A stretch of DNA of 26,579 nucleotides from an uncultured Eubacteriales bacterium (GCA_948512295.1 CAOQRA010000012.1:1-26579); one strand, 5' to 3'. Positions 1 through 6,900 are shown, numbered from the stretch's first letter. The notes: a model not told the origin generated them from the letters alone. Program-made: numbers and translations.

Positions 1-5
1 TCCAT
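1..5 (-). CDS. Start of a divergent gene, only the start codon visible
   Basis: The minus strand reads AAGGAAAACAAAATGGA into the left edge, so an ATG at 5-3 is preceded by an AAGGA ribosome site at about 7 nt. A good minus-strand promoter lies at 27-55. Nothing of the protein can be read. Its position opposite two XRE regulators suggests they may control it. Confidence 0.4.
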
Positions 6-26
6 TTTGTTTTCCTTATGTGCGAT

Positions 27-55
27 AGTATATATTAAAATTTCTATTTTGTGAA
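27..55 (-). promoter_or_regulatory. Sigma-A-type promoter of the divergent gene
   Basis: On the minus strand, -35 TTCACA (55-50) and -10 TATACT (32-27) are separated by exactly 17 nt. The start codon at position 5 would follow a leader of roughly 15 nt. Confidence 0.55.
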
Positions 56-59
56 ATAT

Positions 60-74
60 ATACGCATTGCGTAT
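60..74. promoter_or_regulatory. Palindromic operator candidate between divergent promoters
   Basis: ATACGCA-T-TGCGTAT is a perfect 7+1+7 palindrome. It lies just upstream of the minus-strand -35 and overlaps a possible plus-strand -35 (TTGCGT, 67-72) of the XRE operon. Short GC-containing palindromes in AT-rich divergent control regions are typical XRE (Cro/CI-type) binding sites; that assignment is inference. Confidence 0.55.
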
Positions 75-96
75 GGGAATTTAATATATTTATATT
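67..96 (+). promoter_or_regulatory. Possible promoter of the XRE pair
   Basis: TTGCGT (67-72) and TATATT (91-96) with an 18-nt spacer lie upstream of the first regulator. The -35 falls inside the palindrome at 60-74, which would allow autorepression. Confidence 0.35.
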
Positions 97-125
97 GAAT
101 TAAATAATCAATTTTGGAGAAGGCT

Positions 126-332
126 ATGAAAGTGTATTTTTCGGAAAGACTTAAAGAACTGAGAGAAGAAAAAGGGATTTCTCAAAAAGACCTTGGAGAT
201 GTTTTTCATGTTTCTAGAACAACAATTTATCATTGGGAAACTGGAAAGCAACAGCCTAGTTTAGAGATGTTAGCGGATATAGCCTTGTATTTTGAGGTGA
301 CTGTAGGTTATCTTTTAGGTGTGGAAGATTAA
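126..332 (+). CDS. XRE-family HTH transcriptional regulator (first of a pair)
   Basis: This 68-aa protein is almost entirely one Cro/CI-type helix-turn-helix domain. It opens FSERLKELREEKGISQKDLG, has a recognition-helix region around VSRTTIYHWETG (residues 29-40), and ends with the family signature LADIALYFEVTVGYLLG. An upstream in-frame TTG at 114 could lengthen it, but the SD GGAGAAGG (116-123) overlaps that codon and fits the ATG at 126, so I start there. There is no sensor or effector domain, so it probably acts as a small dimeric repressor. It is translationally coupled (TAATG) to a second regulator of the same type. Likely target: the palindrome at 60-74. Confidence 0.88.
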   Translation: MKVYFSERLKELREEKGISQKDLGDVFHVSRTTIYHWETGKQQPSLEMLADIALYFEVTVGYLLGVED

Positions 333-541
333 TGGAATTGAAATTTGCTGAAAGATTTAAGACTATAAGGACAGAGTTAAAATTATCGCAATATAAAGTT
401 GCGGAAATTTTGGGTGTCAGCCAGTCGAGGGTTGCAAAATGGGAAATAGGGCAGTTAGAGCCAAATTTATCTATGCTCATAAAAATAGCGGTGGAGTTTA
501 AAACAACAACCGATTATTTGTTGGGATTAACAGACTTTTAA
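332..541 (+). CDS. XRE-family HTH transcriptional regulator (second of a pair)
   Basis: This 69-aa single-domain Cro/CI-type HTH protein has the core LKLSQYKVAEILGVSQSRVA, then KWEIGQLEPNLSMLIKIA and TDYLLGL. Its ATG overlaps the stop of the preceding regulator by one base, so the two are translated as a coupled pair. They look like diverged paralogues sharing the xxRFKxxRxELxLSQ and YLLG signatures but differ in the recognition helix (SQSRVAKW versus SRTTIYHW), so they probably bind different sites or form a heterodimer. A strong terminator follows immediately. Confidence 0.88.
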   Translation: MELKFAERFKTIRTELKLSQYKVAEILGVSQSRVAKWEIGQLEPNLSMLIKIAVEFKTTTDYLLGLTDF

Positions 542-543
542 AA

Positions 544-572
544 AAAAGAACTCTAATTTGGAGTTCTTTTTT
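544..572 (+). terminator. Rho-independent terminator after the XRE pair
   Basis: AAAGAACTC pairs with GAGTTCTTT around a 7-nt loop and runs into a T tract. It lies 3 nt after the stop codon. Confidence 0.85.
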
Positions 573-649
573 GTCATTTCGACCGAAGCGCCCGAGACCT
601 CTCCGCTACGGTCGAGGTGACATGTGGGCGCGCAGCGGAGAAATCTCAG
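572..649 (+). repeat. Dispersed structured repeat, copy 1
   Basis: A 77-nt element opening TCATTTCGACCGAAGCG and closing AGCGGAGAAATCT. It contains two interleaved inverted repeats. TGTCATTTCGACCG (572-585) pairs with CGGTCGAGGTGACA (609-622) if two G-T wobbles are allowed, and TCTCCGCT (600-607) pairs with AGCGGAGA (634-641). Copy 2 at 750-827 is about 90 percent identical, and a shortened relative lies inverted at 14519-14566. It resembles the REP-like intergenic repeats common in gut bacteria. Confidence 0.8.
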
Positions 650-749
650 CTGATGGATGATTGAAAAAAGAAGTTTATTCTTAAAAAAATACGCGAAGCG
701 CAAATGTATCTTATGTTATTTTATAATAAGTAACTTAATGGCTTCTTTT

Positions 750-827
750 TGTCATTTCGACTGAAGCGCCTAAGACCTCTCTGCTACGGTCGAGGTGACA
801 TACGGGCGCACAGCGGAGAAATCTTAG
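750..827 (+). repeat. Dispersed structured repeat, copy 2
   Basis: Same orientation as copy 1 and about 90 percent identical, with most differences being C-to-T or G-to-A. The interleaved inverted repeats persist at 750-763 with 787-800 and at 778-785 with 812-819. Changes inside stems turn G-C pairs into G-T wobbles and do not break them. Confidence 0.8.
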
Positions 828-846
828 AGAATATAAAGTGTTTTGT

Positions 847-908
847 TTGTGTAAGTTATAAGCGAAGTAGTGTTATGTAAGTGTGCGCAAAGCTTGTAAT
901 CTTCCACC
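847..908. repeat. tRNA-end-like short repeat, copy A
   Basis: About 60 nt. Its left end (TTGTGTAAGTTATA, 847-860) matches the tRNA-Val 3' end on this strand (TGGTGGAAGTTATA, 1182-1195) at 12 of 14 positions. Its last 35 nt are identical to copy B and end GTAATCTTCCACC, an imperfect inverted copy of the left end. A perfect hairpin CCGCTTTGC-GT-GCAAAGCGG follows at about 907-926. Confidence 0.7.
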
Positions 909-968
909 CCGCTTTGCGTGCAAAGCGGTTATATTGCCTTTGGCAATAAAAAATGCCTTTCGTCATTT

Positions 969-1028
969 TGGTGTAAGTTAAAAGCGGAGGGGCTATGTAA
1001 GTGTGCGCAAAGCTTGTAATCTTCCACC
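969..1028. repeat. tRNA-end-like short repeat, copy B
   Basis: Second copy of the element at 847-908. It begins TGGTGTAAGTTAAA and ends with the shared 35 nt. Read on the minus strand it finishes AACTTACACCA and runs into a degenerate terminator-like hairpin with a T run (about 945-968), the same order as the real tRNA followed by its terminator. A hairpin AGTGGC-TGC-GCCACT lies just beyond (1034-1048). Confidence 0.7.
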
Positions 1029-1059
1029 AGCCTAGTGGCTGCGCCACTTTTGTTTGCTA

Positions 1060-1073
1060 TGATGGAAGTTATA
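1060..1073. repeat. tRNA 3'-end remnant, copy C
   Basis: TGATGGAAGTTATA matches the 3' terminus of the adjacent tRNA-Val (1182-1195) at 13 of 14 positions. On the minus strand it is preceded by GGGTTC, reminiscent of a T-arm. From 1074 to 1150 I see no gene. Confidence 0.5.
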
Positions 1074-1156
1074 AGAACCCGCTCATAAATTCGCAGAACC
1101 TTTTAACTAACCACCTTTGTCTGCTCACGCAGCCAGCATTTTGCATGAATGCAAAA

Positions 1157-1182
1157 TAAAAAACACCTTACGGTGTTTTTTT
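1157..1182 (-). terminator. Terminator of tRNA-Val
   Basis: AAACACC (1161-1167) pairs with GGTGTTT (1172-1178) around a 4-nt loop, with A/T runs on both sides. On the minus strand it begins right after the encoded CCA. Confidence 0.85.
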
Positions 1183-1257
1183 GGTGGAAGTTATAGGGCT
1201 CGAACCTATGACCCTCTGCTTGTAAGGCAGATGCTCTCCCAGCTGAGCTAAACTTCC
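1182..1257 (-). tRNA. tRNA-Val (anticodon UAC)
   Basis: A 76-nt cloverleaf on the minus strand. The acceptor GGAAGTT pairs with AACTTCC, the D-arm is GCTC/GAGC around AGCTGGGA, the anticodon stem is TCTGC/GCAGA, the loop is CTTACAA giving anticodon TAC, and the T-arm is ATAGG-TTCGAGC-CCTAT. The 3' CCA is encoded at 1184-1182. The UAC anticodon reads GUA and other GUN codons. It stands alone with its own promoter and terminator, and fragments resembling its 3' end lie downstream at 847-1073. Confidence 0.96.
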
Positions 1258-1284
1258 ATAAAGCATGTTTTTCAATGCTCTTTT

Positions 1285-1313
1285 AATATATCAAATATCG
1301 TTTTCTTTGTCAA
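1285..1313 (-). promoter_or_regulatory. Promoter of tRNA-Val
   Basis: On the minus strand, TTGACA (1313-1308) and TATATT (1290-1285) are spaced by 17 nt, giving a 5' leader of about 20 nt before the mature tRNA. The rest of 1314-1417 is AT-rich with nothing further recognised. Confidence 0.75.
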
Positions 1314-1417
1314 CTGATTTTTATAACTTTTTCAAAGTTTTTTTATTTTATTATTTAAGATGTATAAAATTCTTTATTCATCCATAATCGTTCACTTTTT
1401 ATTCTTCACTATTCATT

Positions 1418-1453
1418 AAAAAAAATCCCCCTTTGAGCAGGGGAGGGATTTTC
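1418..1453 (-). terminator. Terminator of the PH-like gene
   Basis: On the minus strand a C/G-rich hairpin (AATCCCTCCCCT with AGGGGGATT, slightly imperfect) is followed by a run of T. It begins directly after the stop codon. Confidence 0.75.
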
Positions 1454-1828
1454 TTAGTGTTGAATTTCTGTGATGCCAACATGACGCTTACGGCGTTCAA
1501 TTTCTATAAGGTTTGATAATTTATCACGTACCTCATATGGATTTTTGATATGACGGAAATGGAATACAGGTGCACGCTCATCATTGCTAAGGATTTCAAT
1601 AGTGCCAGTTTTGAAGATTTTATCGCCAAGAGTTTCAATCAAAGCAATATCTGTACATCTGTACACATTTATTTCATCTATGATTGCTGTCAAGAAGCCT
1701 TTATGGCGGAATATTTTCAACCATTCGCCTTCTTTTTTAACTATGTAATATCTATAGAATGACAGTGGCAAGCCAAAACGGCGTCTGCGGTCATGCCATA
1801 AAACTTCAGTACCTCTTTCAAATCTCAT
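1454..1828 (-). CDS. Bacterial PH-like domain protein
   Basis: This 124-aa protein appears to be a single bacterial pleckstrin-homology-like domain (bPH_2/YdbT type). It has an N-terminal beta region (FYRYYIVKKEGEWLKIFRHKG), the typical middle INVYRCTDIALIE, the strand GDKIFKTGTIEILSND, then FHFRHIKNPYEVRDKLSNLI and a basic helix IERRKRH. There is no signal peptide or membrane segment, so it is probably cytoplasmic. An in-frame TTG four codons upstream overlaps the SD GGAGG, so I start at the ATG at 1828. It has its own promoter (1857-1885) and terminator. The ligand is unknown. The fold call rests on the YR-x-TD and GTIEI pattern, not on an alignment. Confidence 0.7.
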   Translation of the reverse strand: MRFERGTEVLWHDRRRRFGLPLSFYRYYIVKKEGEWLKIFRHKGFLTAIIDEINVYRCTDIALIETLGDKIFKTGTIEILSNDERAPVFHFRHIKNPYEVRDKLSNLIEIERRKRHVGITEIQH

Positions 1829-1856
1829 TTTTTCCTCCAAATTTTGTTTATACTAT

Positions 1857-1885
1857 ATTTTACATAAAAAAAGTGCTATTGTAAA
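1857..1885 (-). promoter_or_regulatory. Promoter of the PH-like gene
   Basis: On the minus strand, TTTACA (1885-1880), a 17-nt spacer and TAAAAT (1862-1857). Confidence 0.6.
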
Positions 1886-1908
1886 GAGATTTTGAAAAAT
1901 TTTTATAA

Positions 1909-1935
1909 AAAAACACGGCTTTTATCCGTGTTTTA
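1909..1935 (-). terminator. Terminator of the Cys-rich gene
   Basis: AAAACACGG and CCGTGTTTT form a 9-bp stem around CTTTTAT with A/T runs on both sides. It lies just past the stop of the Cys-rich gene and separates it from the PH-like gene. Confidence 0.8.
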
Positions 1936-1940
1936 TATTT

Positions 1941-2132
1941 TTAGCATCTGCTATTGCAATTATTTCCGCATCCGCATAATAAGAGCAATAAGATTAAAGT
2001 GCAGCAATCAATGCCGCCATTGTTGCCACAGCCGCAAAGGCATTGCATTATTATTAATAATAATACTATACTGCAGCAGTCACAGCCGCCGAAGCCACCG
2101 TTTCCGCAGTTTGAGTTATTAAAAAAGTTCAT
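1941..2132 (-). CDS. Cys/Gly-rich mini-protein with a tandem repeat
   Basis: This 63-aa protein has 13 cysteines and many Gly/Asn. It contains two copies of the same unit: DCC, a hydrophobic Leu/Ile stretch, then CGCGNN (residues 18-38 and 42-58). There are almost no charged residues. The gene is real by its signals: an SD AGGAGG (2143-2138) 5 nt before ATG at 2132, and a terminator after the stop. I recognise no enzyme. The pattern resembles small Cys-rich proteins of spore-forming Firmicutes, and the window encodes germination proteins, so a spore-coat or spore-membrane role is plausible but inferred. The two hydrophobic stretches are short (7-9 residues), so membrane spanning is uncertain. 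Confidence 0.75.
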   Translation of the reverse strand: MNFFNNSNCGNGGFGGCDCCSIVLLLIIMQCLCGCGNNGGIDCCTLILLLLLCGCGNNCNSRC

Positions 2133-2210
2133 TATTTCCTCCTAGAAATGTACTTATGTAGCGCGAAAGCCGTTTTCGCTTTCACATTAACATACTATTG
2201 TTTAATATGA

Positions 2211-2237
2211 AATTTTGTGCATGGAATGTGCAAAATT
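2211..2237. repeat. Strong hairpin between divergent genes
   Basis: AATTTTGTGCAT (2211-2222) can pair with ATGTGCAAAATT (2226-2237) around GGA, 12 bp including two G-T pairs. It lies between the Cys-rich gene and the promoter of the large surface protein. No U run follows, so an operator or mRNA structure is as likely as a terminator. A second small inverted repeat (GAAAGC/GCTTTC) is at about 2164-2183. Confidence 0.5.
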
Positions 2238-2333
2238 ATATAAATTTTTCTCTTCGACAAAAGTAGTCATTTTTCTCTAGGATAAATACTTTTCTTACTC
2301 ACAAAATATTTTTGCTTTTAAGTCGAAAAATGG

Positions 2334-2362
2334 TTGACAAGAATGCTGTTTTGCGATAGAAT
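2334..2362 (+). promoter_or_regulatory. Strong sigma-A promoter of the Ig-like surface protein
   Basis: TTGACA (2334-2339), a 17-nt spacer and TAGAAT (2357-2362). The leader to the ATG is about 36 nt. Confidence 0.85.
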
Positions 2363-2404
2363 ATAGGCTAGTTATATCAATATTTAATTGCGAGGAAAGA
2401 AATT

Positions 2405-5400
2405 ATGACTAAATTCAAAAACAAATTTAAGGGACTTTATAAAGGCATGTTTTTTGCCGTAGCTGCTGTTATGTGTTTTTCATTTGTCCCTACAAATGCA
2501 GTGGCTGCTTTAGCAGAAACTGTTAATGTGAATGATTTAAATACTATTGTAATTGAATCAGCTCCTAAAAACAGCGTTGTTAAGGGCGGGAAATATTCTG
2601 CTCCTATTGCTAAATTCAAAAGTTCTAGCAATACATTTGTTATCGGAGATGCCGCAAATGCAACGCCATCAGGGTGGGAATCTTCTGTTGTAATCACTTA
2701 TAAAAATACCACTGATACTGAAACCTTTGATGCTGATAGTTATGATGCTAGTGAAAGTATTTATGGTACTTTTACTCCTAAGCGTGTGGGAACATATGTA
2801 ATTTCATATAATGTGACAGATAATCTTGATAATAAATACACTTATGAATATGAAGTAGAGTGTGAAGTTTCCGATGCTTATTTCAAATTTTCAAATTTTG
2901 ACGAGGGTATTATACCATCTGTTTACGACCTTGGTTATTTAGAAGCTCTTGGCAAAGGCTATACAGATATAGTACTTCCTCTTCCAACTGTATATGATGA
3001 AAACGATAACCTTATTAAAGATGGCAATGCGGATTTAGAGTATTTCCTTGACAAAAATGAAGCTACTGGACAATCTAAAACAAGTTATATTATTGTTTCT
3101 GTTTCAGGTGGCTCTACTGAGGGAATTGCTGTAACTAGAGATGAAAATAATAAGTTCATTATTGATGGTGACACTATTAAAAACACAAGTGGAGTTGGCA
3201 ACTACACCATCAGTTATTCTTTCTATCAAAACAGCGTGTTTGTAACCTCTACTGAAAAAACATTTGAAGTTTCAAATAAGCACTTTACTAAAGATGATAA
3301 ACCAGGATACACTTTGAATGCTTCATGGGCAACTACACCATTCACTACTGCAATGACTGGCGTTAAAACTGAGCTTCCTGCAGTTAAGGGGGTAACTTCT
3401 TCAACTGATAAACCTGCAAGCGAAACCGTAGAAGTTTCTTATACTATTTCAGTTGCTCGTAGAGTTAACGGCAATTATATAGACAGTCCTTCAAGCTTAA
3501 TTAAAGACGAAGAAACTGGCAAATATTATTTCCAAGCTGAAGCAGATGGCGATTATAGAATCTCTTACGTTGTTAAAGATTTCTATGGCAATATTGCAAA
3601 ATCTGAAACAACCACATTCTATGTTACAGGCGTTAAAGACCAGCAACTTCCTACTGTTTACGTTTATGATGGTAACCCTGATTATTCTAAAGATAGTGAC
3701 GATAATTATATTTCTGCCAAAGCTAAATCTAAATCTTCGGCTAAAGTTAACAATTTTGTAGTTTACGCTATTGGTGCGACTGACAATGCTGCAAAACTTG
3801 AAGATATGCGTCTTACTAGATTAATTCGCGATGCAGGTTCTACTGTCAGAGTTGAAACCAATGATTATGCACAGTACAATCTTATCTTCAATTTCAATGG
3901 CTACACGCAATTTATTTCAGACAATTTCTCGGTTCTTCGTGATATGCTTAAAGACGACGTTGATACAAGCAACGAGGCTGCAATTGCTACTTGGCTTAAA
4001 GATCACAAGTATTTAATCGTTACAAATAGCTACACTACAAATCCAGTTGATAAATCTAGTTTCACATTCGCTGAGGGGACTATTTTAGACTCAGAAGATA
4101 AAAACTTTGATTTAGAGTCGATTAAGACTCAACTTGTAAGCCAAGGCTTTGCTTATATTAATTACAACTATACTTTTACAACTCAAACTTACAGAATTGT
4201 CTATGAAGCAAGAGATGCTTATGCCATTGAGAAAGGTGACAGAGCTCAACTTATTTTAGATATGGATCTTAAGACTGCTGCTGACTATGGCGACAATGAA
4301 AAACCAGAGATTACAGGCCCTAAAGATTTGCAAGCTGCTTATCTTCCTACTGATAAAATTACATTTGCTGAACCTAGCGCAAGTGACAACGAAGATGACT
4401 ATATGCAACTTGTTAAAGCTTACAGATATCTTTCAAGCAGTAAAGATGTCGTAAGTGCAGGGGAGAGTTTAGACTTTGACCCTAAGACTGGTAGTTTTGA
4501 TGGTATTACTGATTCTAATGCAAGCAAAGGTTGGACAAACCTTACTGCAGATAAAAATGGCAAATACAATATTGACCTTTCAGAAAAACCAGAAAACGCA
4601 GCTTTTGTAGAACTTATAATTTATGCTGTAGATGATTTTGGCAATGTCGGCATTTGGAACAAGGTTATTACTATTGCAAACACAGCTGATGAAGAAATCC
4701 CTACTATTTATCAAGTAGAAAAACCAAATAATGCATCATTAATGCAAGGAGATGTAATTACTCTTCCAACAATTTACTTTACAGATGACCTTGTAGATTA
4801 CATGACAGCTAAAGTTAGCGTTTACCATGTTTCTGCAACTGGAGTTAAACGTCAAGTAGCTGCATCCAATATGAATTCTTATGCAGATGCTTATACTGAA
4901 AGATTTGTGCTTAATGCAGGTTCCTTCGTAGCTTCTTATGCTGGAAAATATCAAGTTGTAATCACCGCTAAAGATAGTGCTAATCACAGCGTTGCAACTT
5001 TCTTTGAGTATACTGTCAGCGAAAAAACAGTTGCCGAAACTCCAGTAATTGATAATATTACTTCAGAAACTATCACTTTAGAAGTTGGACAGCAAAGATA
5101 TCTTCCATCTCCATCAGTTAGCATTTCTACTTCTGGAGATTATGGATATATTGGTATTCAAGATACAGATGATGCTAAAACAGCTTCTTACTATACTGTA
5201 AATGTTCTTACAGCAGAAAGTTCTAACTATCAACTTGACAAATACTATTTCAGAGCTTTATCTAAAGGCAAATATACTTTACAATATAATGTTTATTTAC
5301 TTCAATATGCGAAAGCTGATCTTGCACCTAGTCAAGCTGCTGCAACTGCAAATCAATTATATTTGGCCGCAGACGGTAGACTTAAAATTAAAGCTTCCTC

Positions 5401-6376
5401 AGGCGATGATTTCTATGTTTATGTAAACTTTGACGGTGTTAATGCTACAGTTGCTGCTAATACAAGTCTTCAAGGCACTGGCACTAAGTATTCTGGCACA
5501 TTAGACAATGTTTCTATTATCCCTCTTAAGAGTGAAATTCAAACAATCAATGTAAAAGACACTACTAAACCAGTTATTAACATGGATCTTAGTCATATCA
5601 GTTCTTCTTATCCTCAAATGAACACTACTGGAGTTGTTTTACCTAGAATTTCTGCTACTGATATCAGTGCTGAGGGTATCAATCCTGAAAAATCTTATGT
5701 TCGCGTTACTATCTCTCGTGCAAGCGGCACAACCACCATCAATACTACAAAAATGAATGAGTGGGAAGATGATTCAAAATATGAGAATGGCGAACTTAGA
5801 TTAAAATTTGACACAAACGGAACTTATACAATTTTATATCATGTGGAAGACTATTCAGGTAACTACAGCGAACTTACAAAGACGGTAGCTTCTGGTGATA
5901 ACTATAAACCTACAATTGAAGTTAAAGATGGGTTCTTGAACAAGCAGGCTGATGAATATGCTATCAATGATAAGCTTTCTTTAGATGTTTCTAAACTTGT
6001 GCTTAACGATGAGGGCGGCACAACAAGTGAAAATCTTTTAAAATCTATTTCAATCAAACTTGAAAATGTTACTGAAAATAACAAAGTTATAAAGAACAAC
6101 GGTGAAGTTGACCCAGAGCAAGGCATTTACTCTTATGAGTTTGACCTTAAGACAGCTGGTGAATATAAACTTACGGTAACTATTAAAGATGAAGCAGGCT
6201 GGACTACTGATGAAATCATTACTATTACTGTGCAATCTTCTACTAACAATCCAGTACTCACTTATCAAGTAATTGGAATTATTCTTATCGTTGTATTTGC
6301 TGTGGCTTTAGCAGGTGTTATCGGATATTTCATCTATTCTAAAGTGAAAGCTGATAAGAAAAATAAAATTAAGTAA
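2405..6376 (+). CDS. Giant membrane-anchored surface protein with Ig-like repeats
   Basis: This 1323-aa protein has an N-terminal signal peptide (basic start, hydrophobic core at residues 15-36, AVAALAE cleavage region). Its long extracellular part shows about nine beta-sandwich units recognisable by G-x-Y-x-I/L-x-Y followed by xDxxGN, for example GTYVISYNVTDN, GDYRISYVVKDFYGN and GTYTILYHVEDYSGN. Units often begin with a D-x-x-K/I-P-x-I linker (DNEKPEITGP, DTTKPVINM, DNYKPTIEV). It ends in one hydrophobic helix (about 1287-1312) and a Lys-rich tail, with no LPxTG, so it should be held in the membrane and not sortase-linked. Such repeats are typical of Big/HYR/cadherin-like adhesion or scaffold proteins; the ligand is unknown. 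It has a near-consensus promoter, SD AGGA (2393-2396) and its own terminator. Leu codons are strongly CTT-biased, as in rplU and ftsH, which fits high expression. Confidence 0.85.
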   Translation: MTKFKNKFKGLYKGMFFAVAAVMCFSFVPTNAVAALAETVNVNDLNTIVIESAPKNSVVKGGKYSAPIAKFKSSSNTFVIGDAANATPSGWESSVVITYKNTTDTETFDADSYDASESIYGTFTPKRVGTYVISYNVTDNLDNKYTYEYEVECEVSDAYFKFSNFDEGIIPSVYDLGYLEALGKGYTDIVLPLPTVYDENDNLIKDGNADLEYFLDKNEATGQSKTSYIIVSVSGGSTEGIAVTRDENNKFIIDGDTIKNTSGVGNYTISYSFYQNSVFVTSTEKTFEVSNKHFTKDDKPGYTLNASWATTPFTTAMTGVKTELPAVKGVTSSTDKPASETVEVSYTISVARRVNGNYIDSPSSLIKDEETGKYYFQAEADGDYRISYVVKDFYGNIAKSETTTFYVTGVKDQQLPTVYVYDGNPDYSKDSDDNYISAKAKSKSSAKVNNFVVYAIGATDNAAKLEDMRLTRLIRDAGSTVRVETNDYAQYNLIFNFNGYTQFISDNFSVLRDMLKDDVDTSNEAAIATWLKDHKYLIVTNSYTTNPVDKSSFTFAEGTILDSEDKNFDLESIKTQLVSQGFAYINYNYTFTTQTYRIVYEARDAYAIEKGDRAQLILDMDLKTAADYGDNEKPEITGPKDLQAAYLPTDKITFAEPSASDNEDDYMQLVKAYRYLSSSKDVVSAGESLDFDPKTGSFDGITDSNASKGWTNLTADKNGKYNIDLSEKPENAAFVELIIYAVDDFGNVGIWNKVITIANTADEEIPTIYQVEKPNNASLMQGDVITLPTIYFTDDLVDYMTAKVSVYHVSATGVKRQVAASNMNSYADAYTERFVLNAGSFVASYAGKYQVVITAKDSANHSVATFFEYTVSEKTVAETPVIDNITSETITLEVGQQRYLPSPSVSISTSGDYGYIGIQDTDDAKTASYYTVNVLTAESSNYQLDKYYFRALSKGKYTLQYNVYLLQYAKADLAPSQAAATANQLYLAADGRLKIKASSGDDFYVYVNFDGVNATVAANTSLQGTGTKYSGTLDNVSIIPLKSEIQTINVKDTTKPVINMDLSHISSSYPQMNTTGVVLPRISATDISAEGINPEKSYVRVTISRASGTTTINTTKMNEWEDDSKYENGELRLKFDTNGTYTILYHVEDYSGNYSELTKTVASGDNYKPTIEVKDGFLNKQADEYAINDKLSLDVSKLVLNDEGGTTSENLLKSISIKLENVTENNKVIKNNGEVDPEQGIYSYEFDLKTAGEYKLTVTIKDEAGWTTDEIITITVQSSTNNPVLTYQVIGIILIVVFAVALAGVIGYFIYSKVKADKKNKIK

Positions 6377-6378
6377 TA

Positions 6379-6405
6379 AAAAACTCTCACATGAGAGTTT
6401 TTTAT
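6379..6405 (+). terminator. Terminator of the Ig-like surface protein
   Basis: AAAACTCTC and GAGAGTTTT pair around ACAT and run into a T tract, 3 nt after the stop. Confidence 0.88.
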
Positions 6406-6476
6406 TTTTTAGATATTTTTGAGTAATTCCCACTTAAACTTTATGTTAAAAGCTTGCAATAATATTTGCAAATTTC

Positions 6477-6505
6477 TTGACAATTCAATTTCAATATGGT
6501 ATACT
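6477..6505 (+). promoter_or_regulatory. Promoter of rplU-prp-rpmA
   Basis: TTGACA (6477-6482), a 17-nt spacer and TATACT (6500-6505): an almost perfect sigma-A promoter. Confidence 0.88.
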
Positions 6506-6511
6506 GCCATC

Positions 6512-6582
6512 GTATCCGCATGCAAAGGGTTTTAAAGTCTTACAAAGCACCCGAACTAGGCAGCGAGATTGGAAAGAGGAGG
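6512..6582 (+). promoter_or_regulatory. Probable ribosomal protein L21 leader
   Basis: About 75 nt of untranslated leader precede rplU. They contain CCGCATGCAAAGGG, then CAAAGCACCCGAA and GCAGCGAG, a layout like the Firmicutes L21 leader, and GGGT and ACCC can pair. In that family the leader is thought to bind a product of the operon for autogenous control. I assign it from memory of the family and its position; a covariance search would settle it. Confidence 0.6.
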
Positions 6583-6589
6583 TATTTTT

Positions 6590-6898
6590 ATGTTTGCAAT
6601 CATTCAAACTGGTGGAAAGCAATACAAGGTTAGTGAAAATGATATAATCACTATCGAAAAACTTGAAAATGCTGTGGGCGACAAAGTTAAACTTGATGTT
6701 TTACTTGTAGGCGACAACGGCACTATAACTGCTGGCAATCCACTTGTGAAAGGTGCAGAGGTTGTTGGCGAAGTTGTGGCTCATGGAAAAGGCGATAAAA
6801 TTGTAGTTTTCAAATACAAAGCTAAGAAAAATGAGCGCAAGAAACAAGGTCATAGACAACCTTTTACACAAGTTAAAATTTTATCTATAAAGAAATAA
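6590..6898 (+). CDS. rplU: 50S ribosomal protein L21
   Basis: The 102-aa product opens with the L21 signature FAIIQTGGKQYKV and carries the conserved KYKAKKNERKKQGHRQPFT segment that contacts 23S rRNA near the C-terminus. Length matches the family. An upstream in-frame start at 6569 would swallow the SD AGAGGAGG (6575-6582), so the ATG at 6590, 7 nt after the SD, is used. It is first in rplU-prp-rpmA, the standard Firmicutes order, with 2 nt before the next gene. Confidence 0.98.
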   Translation: MFAIIQTGGKQYKVSENDIITIEKLENAVGDKVKLDVLLVGDNGTITAGNPLVKGAEVVGEVVAHGKGDKIVVFKYKAKKNERKKQGHRQPFTQVKILSIKK

Positions 6899-6900
6899 CT

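Noticed and set aside
856..1047. 63-aa minus-strand ORF with a repeated GWxKITSFAHTYI segment
   Set aside because: It is the translation of the two tRNA-end-like repeats, has no SD, and its repetition follows the DNA repeat.
572..1073. CRISPR array
   Set aside because: Repeats are 60-77 nt, two to three diverged copies at uneven spacing, with no cas genes and no regular spacers.
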